Below, in pieces: positions 56,542 through 64,000 of a DNA stretch of 64,000 nt. The DNA lies in NCBI GenBank assembly GCA_903908595.1, contig CAIVSN010000132.1:1-64000 (forward strand), written 5' to 3'. A model generated the notes under the pieces. That model ran no database searches. It saw only the letters and a list, made by a program, of their open reading frames with translations, and was not told the origin of the DNA. The stretch is from an uncultured bacterium (GTDB lineage Bacteria; Patescibacteriota; Gracilibacteria; BD1-5; UBA2023). A program made the position numbers and the translations under genes. Numbering within the stretch: the first letter of the stretch is position 1; each line of letters opens with the position of its first letter.

Positions 56542-57727
56542 AACGGTAGATTACGTAACGAAGGATTCTGGCAATCGGGTCGGCCTGGTGGCGGACGATT
56601 TCCTGGGTGGTTTTCGCGAGCGCGTAGGCGACTCAGAAATTGGGATCGAGTTCGGCTTCCGCGGGAATGAGGGGATACACTTTGACCCCATGGCCCAAGT
56701 GGGCGACGAACTCTTCCTGGAGCAGCACGCGGAATCATTCTTGGGCGATCCCCCCCGAAACATAGACGTTTTTGAGGAGGAACTGACTGGAAATCATCCG
56801 GAGCGCCACGACGATGGCCCGGATGAGAAGCTCGACGAAGTCCTTCTGGATTTTTTTGGCTTCCTTGGAGAGGTTTTCCGGATCCCCCTGCATCATGTGC
56901 TCGATTTCGAGCCGGGAAAGCTTGGGGAACTTGCGGACGAACATGTTTTCGTATTGGCTCGATCCAATCGGTATCTGCACGGAGCCGAGCAATTCGGAAT
57001 AATTCTCCAAAGTGATACTCGTGAGCGAATAGCCGATATCGACGAACCCATTCGGGTCAAAAATCTCCAAGGAATCGGCCTGGGCCTTGGTAAGCGCTAT
57101 CGGGGTCGGGACGAAGGAGAGGATTTTTTTATCGATATTCCGGGCGATGGTGGAATACAGGTGGAACGTCGTCATCGGAATGAACACGTTGCAGACGGTC
57201 AAACTGATATTCTTGCCGGTAAAACCGATGGGATTTGCCACTTTTTTACCGTCGATGGTAATGCTCGTGAGCGAAGTGGTAATCAGCTTCATCTGCGACT
57301 CGTCCTCCATGATTTGAGAAAGGATTTTCGGCTTGGCCTTCTCGAGGGATTTCTGTTCGATTTTCGCGACCATGCTGTCGATTTCTTCCATATCCAGAAT
57401 CCTCGATTCCTTTTCCCGGACGTAATTCATGGAAAACGTATCCGTCACGAGCGAAGGCGACTGGATGGAAAAAATGCAGTCGGGTACCTCTTGTTTCCGG
57501 TTTTTCTCTATCTTGCCGAGAGTCTTTTGAAGGGCCTCGCTCACGCCCTGGAGATCGGAAATATCCCCGCCGAACATATGCTTGCGGCTCTGGCGGACAG
57601 AAACTCGTTCGAGAATGTTCAATTGGCCTTCTTCGAGATCGCACAGCAATACCTTGATGTGGGTCGAGCCGACATCAATTACGAAAAAGCGGTCATTTCC
57701 GGAAAGCGTCTTGATGTGGAGTCCCAT
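56534..57727 (-). CDS. PilM/FtsA-like actin-fold ATPase (UGA=Gly)
   Basis: FFVIDVGSTHIKVLLCDLEEG; GFVDIGYSLTSITLENY; NVYVSGGIAQE-[TGA]-FRVLLQEEF; in frame 398 codons. Confidence 0.75.
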
Positions 57728-57730
57728 GGC

Positions 57731-58288
57731 CTAAAGGTGCATCAGGGCTTTGAGCTCGGCAATCCGGTGTTCCTTGCCGGCACGGATGAGCAAGCCTTCC
57801 GCCTCGTCAATGGATTGGCTCTCGGAAATGAGCGCCACCGCGAGATCCTCCATGATAAGCGGATCTTCGGGAGCGATATTGAGCGCGCGCTTGAGCAGGA
57901 ATACCCCTCGGTCGCCCTTTCCGGTAACGGTATAGGCCCAGCCGAGGTTCCGGAGGATTTCCGGATTGTTCGGAAACAGCGCGTTCGCCTGTTCCAAAAG
58001 CCGGATGCCTTCGGTAAAATTCCCCTGGGTTACCGAAAGGTAGCCGAGCAGGTACATACCCGTCGCGGATTCCGGGTTGAGGCCGCGGGCCACGAGGATC
58101 GTCTCGTGAGCCTTGGCATGGTCCCCCAGGAACAGGTAGATGTCGCACAGCTCTTCGTAGAGCCGGTAATCGTCGGTATAATCGAGAAGCAGCCGCTCTA
58201 CGATTTCCTTTGACTCTCGGTATTTGCCCTGGGCTTTGAGAGTTTCGATTTGGTCGATGTGTTGGACGAGTCCGTCGGTAATTTGCAT
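57731..58288 (-). CDS. TPR-repeat protein
   Basis: Repeating TPR-like helices e.g. NPEILRNLGWAYTVTGKGDRGVFLLKRALNIAPEDP. Confidence 0.85.
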   Translation of the reverse strand: MQITDGLVQHIDQIETLKAQGKYRESKEIVERLLLDYTDDYRLYEELCDIYLFLGDHAKAHETILVARGLNPESATGMYLLGYLSVTQGNFTEGIRLLEQANALFPNNPEILRNLGWAYTVTGKGDRGVFLLKRALNIAPEDPLIMEDLAVALISESQSIDEAEGLLIRAGKEHRIAELKALMHL

Positions 58289-58325
58289 ACTTGCATCATA
58301 CGACGAATGGATTCGTTTTCAAGGG

Positions 58326-58446
58326 AAAATCCCGTGAAAACGCGAACTCCTTGTCAATTTTTCCGCTCCTCGCTCACCGTGGCGCTGCCACGCTTCGCTA
58401 CGGTGCTCGAAATTGGCTTCGGATTTCATCGTTTTGACGGGATTTT
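58326..58446. repeat. 120-bp palindromic element copy R8
   Basis: Arms AAAATCCCGT / ACGGGATTTT (perfect); apical CGTGGC-GCT-GCCACG; mid-stem GTCAATTT / AAATTGGC. Confidence 0.9.
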
Positions 58447-58447
58447 C

Positions 58448-58487
58448 GGGGGTTTTTCGGGGGTTTTTCGGGGGGAATTTTCGGGGG
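58448..58487 (+). other. G-quadruplex-compatible tract
   Basis: GGGGG-N6-GGGGG-N6-GGGGGG-N7-GGGGG. Confidence 0.6.
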
Positions 58488-58562
58488 TTTTCTTAATAGA
58501 TTCTTGTAGTATGAAAAAACTCCGCAACTGCATGCGAAAAATTTCTTAAAACGCGCTTCAGA

Positions 58563-58735
58563 ATGCCTATATACCCAACAGGAATTGGTTTCCCGGTTTT
58601 CTCGTCACGTATATGGATATCTTTTATTTTTTTCTTCGGTCGCATATTGCCGACAAACTCCCGAAAGAAGAAAAATACAACCTGTTCCGAATCTATGGCC
58701 GTAAATTACCGAGAATCAAATTCGCTTAGGCATAT
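58563..58735. repeat. H2 palindromic repeat copy 3 (opposite orientation to copy 1)
   Basis: ATACCCAACAGGAATTGGTTTCCCGGTTTTCTCGTCACGTATATGGATATC... matches the reverse complement of 26123-26287. Confidence 0.85.
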
Positions 58736-58777
58736 CGTTTTTTTGCAATAATCCGGCACTTCTGATACGATTGTACC

Positions 58778-59725
58778 ATGCTAGAATTTCAAACTACAGA
58801 TTTCCACCCCATACAGGATTCGAATGGGGAGATCTCGCTCTCAACGAACTCCGATCCCACTTTGAGGATATTCGGAGGCGCCTCGAAAGACTCGATCACG
58901 CCGCAGGCTCGTCTCGAATGAGTACAAAGAGCCAGTCCCAAGATCAATCCAAGCCCGAAAGAAAATCCCGGCCATAGGAAATTACGGGATGACGTTCGGT
59001 CTTTCGATGAGCGCCATGGGGAATTTTTCCAATGAATAACGGGATCGCTCGGCTTGAACGAAACCCTTTCCCGTGCGCTTATCGCGCACGAATCCCGATT
59101 CGTTCAGGACGCGAAAAACATAATGGGATCAAAAGGCTACATGCAATTGACGGGATCCCCGATCCGAGACCTGGAATCGCGCCCGCAACTCTATGCCGAA
59201 TGGTATAAAAAAATCGATATCTCCAGCATTCCCGCGGAAGCACCGAAGGAACTGAAGGAACTGGTAGCGATTTTTCAGGAATGACCCTCTGCTTATTCCC
59301 GTATCCGGCGGCTCATACCGGGATTGATTGCGAAAAATGGCAATCCGTTCGTGAATATCACGATAGGAAGCGTCTACCTGGCAGCGCTCAAAGAACGGAT
59401 CGACACCAAGGGCATTCCCCAAAAAATACAGGCCTTCGTGGAAAAACGGATCAATGTCCTGGGTTCCGGAAGTTTTCTCTCGCTCGTGGCACGCCGGGTA
59501 CGGGACATTATGCCGAACGTCGATACGAAGGATATAAAAGAATTTCTCGCCAAATTGAAAAAGGATCCGGATTTTCAGAAACAATACCTCCAACTCCGCG
59601 ATTATAACGGGAACGTCGCCAAATACGGCAGCGGGATCGAGCATCGGGACATATATGCGGCGGCCGTATTGACCATTTCCGAATTGACCAAAAAAGAAAA
59701 TTCTCGGGGGAACGGGGCTGCATAA
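58778..59725 (+). CDS. Lytic transglycosylase (SLT)-like protein split by UGA codons
   Basis: ATG 58778 to TAA in one frame (316 codons); ALIAHESRFVQDAKNIMGSKGYMQLT. Confidence 0.6.
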
Positions 59726-59737
59726 AACCTCCTTCCG

Positions 59738-61498
59738 CTACTCCACGAAGCCGTTTCTCTGGTAATCCACCATCTCCCGATACGCGGGAGACGATTCGTA
59801 GAGTTCCGCGTGCGACCCGGAACCGAGGACTTTTCCCTGATCCAGGATATAGATCCGATCGGCCCGCTTGATGGTCGAGAGCCGGTGGGCGATAATGACG
59901 CTCGTGCGGTTGGCCATGAGCTTTTCGAGGCTTTCCGACACGAGTTTTTCGGTCTTGGAATCGAGCGCGGACGTCGCTTCGTCGAGGATGAGGACTTCCG
60001 GGTCGGCGAGCATGGCGCGGGCGATGGCGATACGCTGCTTCTCCCCGCCCGAGAGCTTGAGCCCGCGTTCGCCGACGACCGTGTCGAATCCTTCGGGCAG
60101 GGATTCCACGAATTCCAGGATGTTCGCGTCGCGGCAGGCCTGCCGGATTTGCTCCGTCGTGATCCCGTCCCGGACGAATTCCAGGTTGGCGCGGAGGGTA
60201 TCGTTGAAGAGGGTCGTATCCTGGAAGACCGCGGCAAATTGCCGGCGATAGCTTTCCAAAGAGAACTCCCCTATCGGATTCCCGTCGACGGCAATCGTTC
60301 CCGAATTCGGCAGGTAGAATCTCATGATCAGGTTGGCGACCGTGGATTTCCCGGAACCGGTATGCCCGACGAGCGCGACTTTTTCGCCCCGACGTATCGA
60401 AAAATCCATCCCCTTGATGATTTCCCGAACGGTATTCGGATACGTGAACGAGACGTTCTCGAAGCGTATCGCCTCGTAGGATTCCGGAAATTTCCGGTTT
60501 CCGGAATCCGTTTCGCCCGGCAGGTCCAGGATTTCGCGGTATTTGGAATAATCGGCGGTCAACCGCACCAAATCCCGATAGATGCTCTCCAATTGCAAAA
60601 ATGGGGCGGCCAGCTTGTTCGCGATCGTGACAAAGAGGATAATATCGCCCAATCCCACGAGTCCCTTGGTATAGAAATACAGGGAAACCAAGAGTACGAA
60701 CAGGCTCAAAAACAAGTTGATTCCCTGGGAAAACGCTTCCAAAAAAGCCCAAATGTAGCTAAGTTTCGCCTGGGCGGTAGCGGCGGCGATTACGGAATTC
60801 CGATTCAGCTCCTCGGTATGGTCGACCCGGTGGAACAGCTTGACGACCAGTACGTTGGTAATGCTGTCTCCGGCAAACGAATACGCGTGGTCCCAAAGTA
60901 TGGAAACGGCCCGCTGGGCCTGATGCACCCGGTTGCCGAGAAAAACGGGACCGATGAACAGGAACGGCGCTATCAGCATCAGGGTCAGGGTCAGCTGCCA
61001 ATTCAACCAAAGCACGAGCCCGGCATATCCGATCAGCAAAAGCACCGATTTGGAGGCGTTCAGTATGAGCTTTTGCGTGATATCGTACGTCGCGTCAACC
61101 CCCCGGTTGAAGATCTTGATTTTCTCGGCGTTGTTCATTTGCAAATGAAATCCGTAGTCCTTGTTCAGGAAATTTTTCATCCCGTTGCCCAAGACCTGAG
61201 CCCATTGGAGGTGCATGTGGTAATGGCAGAAATAATCCCGGAACAGTTCGATGACGATCGCGAGCACGACCGTCCCTCACCACAAGGCCACGATTGGCAA
61301 AATCACGTCGATTGCCCCTTCCGCGGTTTTTGTGCCCGAGAGGTTATCGACGAGCAGCTTGTACACGTACGGCTCGATCAGCTGGGCGGCCACCACGAGA
61401 AAGGTCGCCGGAACGATCCACCAGATTTTCGGATATACGCTACGGTATTCCATCAGCATCGAGCGGACGAGGGAAAAAATGGATTGCTGGGATTCCAT
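59738..61498 (-). CDS. ABC transporter, fused permease-ATPase (one UGA=Gly)
   Basis: VALVGHTGSGKSTVANLIMRFY, LKLSGGEKQRIAIARAMLADPEVLILDEATSALD; N-terminal part MESQQSIFSLVRSML joined across TGA. Confidence 0.93.
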
Positions 61499-61506
61499 GG
61501 GGTTGA

Positions 61507-62604
61507 TTACGATATTTTTCCCATGCTTCGCCCCTGCTCCGTGGCAAGCGACTCCCCGTTTTCCTTGAGCGCCAATTGGCCGCACGCGGCATCGATATCG
61601 TCGCCCATGGTATGGCGGACCGTCGAGGGAACGCCGGCCTTTTCGAGCTCGTGCTGGAACTTCGCGATGATGAGCCTGGAGGTCGGGAGCATCCCGTCGC
61701 CCATGATGCCCTCGCCCGGATTGTACGGGATGAAGTTCACGTGCGCCATGCGGTCCTTGAGGAGTACCGCGAGTTCGCGGGCATATTCGATCCGGTCGGT
61801 AATCCCGGAAATCATGATGTATTCGTAAAAAATCCGTTTGTTCGTCTTCTCGACGTACCGGTCGAGCGATGCCATGAGCTGGTCGATCGGGTAGGTAGTT
61901 TCCACCGGCATGATGCGGCTGCGGGCCACGTCGTTGGGAGCGTGGAGCGAGACGGCGAGCGACACCTGAGGGAACTCGTCGGCGAACCGGTCGATGCCCG
62001 GAATGATGCCGCAGGTCGACACCGTCACGCGCCGGACGGAAATGTCGAGCTTTTTCTGGGCCGTGACGGATTCGATGGAACGCTTGAGGTTTTCGTAGTT
62101 GAGAAACGGCTCCCCCATGCCCATGTAGACGACGTTCCGAAGCTTTCTCCCTTCCTTGTCGAGCGTATCCGCGGCATACATGACCTGTTCCACGATTTCG
62201 GAAAAATCGAGGTTGCGGATGAGCCCGAGCTTCCCGGTCGCACAAAAGACGCAGGCCATCGGACAGCCCGCCTGAGAACTCACGCAGAGCGTATTCCGTC
62301 CGGAAAGGTGCCGCATAATGACCGCCTCGATCATTTTGTCATCGTGCGTTTTGAAGAGGAACTTCGTGGTCTGACCGTCGGCCGAAGTCGAGCTGGAATG
62401 CACGCGGAGCGACTGGTAATGGCAATTCCTCACGAGGATTTCCCGGATTTCCTTCGGAAGGGTTTCGATCTTGGAAAAATCCGTAATGAAATTCTTATAG
62501 ATCGCGTTCTCTATCTGGGCATAGCGAAAGGGCTTGTGGCCGTTGGCCAAAAGCAGTTCCTTAATGCGGACCTCGTCGTGGATCGAAAATGTTGGAGTGG
62601 ACAA
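61507..62604 (-). CDS. rlmN: 23S rRNA (adenine-C2)-methyltransferase RlmN
   Basis: SSQAGCPMACVFCATGKLGLIRNL, VVYMGMGEPFLNYEN. Confidence 0.95.
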   Translation of the reverse strand: MSTPTFSIHDEVRIKELLLANGHKPFRYAQIENAIYKNFITDFSKIETLPKEIREILVRNCHYQSLRVHSSSTSADGQTTKFLFKTHDDKMIEAVIMRHLSGRNTLCVSSQAGCPMACVFCATGKLGLIRNLDFSEIVEQVMYAADTLDKEGRKLRNVVYMGMGEPFLNYENLKRSIESVTAQKKLDISVRRVTVSTCGIIPGIDRFADEFPQVSLAVSLHAPNDVARSRIMPVETTYPIDQLMASLDRYVEKTNKRIFYEYIMISGITDRIEYARELAVLLKDRMAHVNFIPYNPGEGIMGDGMLPTSRLIIAKFQHELEKAGVPSTVRHTMGDDIDAACGQLALKENGESLATEQGRSMGKIS

Positions 62605-62607
62605 AAA

Positions 62608-63027
62608 TTAGAATGATAAAAGCAAAATCGCGGTCAGGATACCGATACAGCTTCCGATGAACGCCTCCCGTGGCAAATGCCCGATGGATTCGTTGAATTC
62701 CCAATCGCCGTGCTGGTCTTGTGCGAGGGTGTTGAGCGCCTTGGCGTGCTGTCCTGCTTCGAATCGCACGTTGAGCGCGTCGTAGATGATGATGCAGGCG
62801 AAGACCAGGCAAACGAGGAAAATATCGCTCGAAACGCCCCATTTGATTCCCATCGCGGTAGTCAGGGACGTAACGAGCGAGGAATGCACGGACGGCATGC
62901 CACCGGATCCGAACATGTTTTTCACGTTGAATTTCTTTTGTTGTGCGAGAACGATTCCCTTGATCGCGACCGAAGCGAAGAACGCGATTACCGGGATGAA
63001 GTAGAGGTGGTTCCAGAAAAAAGTCAT
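62608..63027 (-). CDS. Divergent PAP2 family (DUF212/YuiD-like) membrane protein
   Basis: GGMPSVHSSLVTSLTTAMG; HLPREAFIGSCIGI. Confidence 0.85.
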   Translation of the reverse strand: MTFFWNHLYFIPVIAFFASVAIKGIVLAQQKKFNVKNMFGSGGMPSVHSSLVTSLTTAMGIKWGVSSDIFLVCLVFACIIIYDALNVRFEAGQHAKALNTLAQDQHGDWEFNESIGHLPREAFIGSCIGILTAILLLSF

Positions 63028-63028
63028 A

Positions 63029-63502
63029 TTACGCTATGGAAACGATAGTAAATTCAAAAGGTCCGGCCTGGGATTTTCCCCGGGCGGTTTCTCCGACTTC
63101 CTTGCCGATAAGCGCGGCCCCGATTGGAGATTCGTTGGAAATCTTGTTCTCGAAAATGTCCGTTTCGGTCGGCCCGACGATTCGGTAGGTAATGGTTTCC
63201 CCGTCCTCGTCCTTGATGGCTACGGTATTCCCGATTCCGACCCCCTTGTTCTTGCGGGTCGCCTTCTTTTCGTCGACGAGCTCGTAATTCTTGAGGATTT
63301 CTTCGAGCTCGATGATGCGAAGCTCGACCTGCGCCTGTTCGTTGCGGGCATCCTCGTATTCGGAGTTTTCCGACAGGTCACCGAAGCTGATCGCCTCCTT
63401 GAGCTTGTCGGCGACTTCGAGCCGCTTCACTTCCTTGAGCTGCTTGAGTTCCGCCTGGATTTCTGAGAGACCGGATTGGGTCAAAAGGGTTTTCTTAGCC
63501 AT
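63029..63502 (-). CDS. greA: Transcription elongation factor GreA
   Basis: LKEVKRLEVADKLKEAISFGDLSENSEYEDARNEQAQVELRIIELEEIL. Confidence 0.95.
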   Translation of the reverse strand: MAKKTLLTQSGLSEIQAELKQLKEVKRLEVADKLKEAISFGDLSENSEYEDARNEQAQVELRIIELEEILKNYELVDEKKATRKNKGVGIGNTVAIKDEDGETITYRIVGPTETDIFENKISNESPIGAALIGKEVGETARGKSQAGPFEFTIVSIA

Positions 63503-63503
63503 G

Positions 63504-64000
63504 TTATTTGTTGGTTAATAATTTTTTGAGTCGGGGGTAATAGGCTTTCGGGACTTCGAATCCGTAGGCTTTGCCCTCTATTGCGGTAACGAATCGAATC
63601 GTGGTGTCTTTGGCATTGGTGGAATTGAGGAAGAACGAAGCTTCGAAGAAGGAATCCGTTTCCTTGACGACGTAGACGTTGCTCGCCAGCTTGAGATTGG
63701 CGAGAATCACCGAGTAGGAGTCGGAAAACGCGTAAATGTTCAGCTTGTGCTTGTCATCGCGATAGGTCGTGTAGTCGAGGTTGGTATAAATCTTGATGTC
63801 GAATATTCCTTTGTTATCGCCTTTTTTGACGAATACGTCGGGCATGAGTTTCGCTTGGAGCGGGATGCTGAGCGCATATTCTTTGGGTTTCGGTGGCTGG
63901 GTTGGAACGACCGGGGCATTCGCCGGAGGGGCGGCCGTCCCGATACTTGGCCTTGCCGGTACCGCACCGGTCACGGCGGGAATCGCCGTTGCCGGAACTC
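63504..64000 (-). CDS. Hypothetical protein with Pro-rich linker, N-terminus beyond window edge
   Basis: ORF open to the window end on the minus strand; TAAPPANAPVVPTQPPKPKEYALSIPLQAKLMPDVFVKK. Confidence 0.65.
   Translation of the reverse strand, partial: VPATAIPAVTGAVPARPSIGTAAPPANAPVVPTQPPKPKEYALSIPLQAKLMPDVFVKKGDNKGIFDIKIYTNLDYTTYRDDKHKLNIYAFSDSYSVILANLKLASNVYVVKETDSFFEASFFLNSTNAKDTTIRFVTAIEGKAYGFEVPKAYYPRLKKLLTNK

Overview
Chromosomal window from a bacterium that appears to read UGA as glycine (genetic code 25, as known for Gracilibacteria and Absconditabacteria/SR1). The supplied standard-code ORF track therefore splits many genes. In-frame TGA falls on invariant glycines of DprA, MurG, MiaB, YchF, TsaD, the DHH/DHHA1 phosphoesterase and a PKD WDFGDG motif, and on GGN codons in paralogous pilins inside the window. 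Every reconstructed CDS ends in TAA or TAG. Rebuilt genes include type IV pilus components (three large prepilins with a shared N-terminal half and unrelated tails, a minor prepilin, a prepilin peptidase, a PilM/FtsA-like ATPase). They also include an 1850-aa PKD surface protein, peptidoglycan genes, rplJ-rplL, an XPB-family helicase with a large partner, and several genes that the standard track largely misses (an HD-domain protein, a 152-aa protein, an SLT-like protein). The most novel non-coding feature is a dispersed ~120-bp palindromic element, seen in 6 well-formed copies plus degenerate and tandem copies. Its core is conserved, but the terminal 10-bp arms and the apical hairpin change sequence while keeping base pairing. 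Two further palindromic families (~165 bp with three copies, and ~128 bp with one copy) are also present. No CRISPR, rRNA or confident tRNA was seen. All calls are by eye from sequence; no searches were run.
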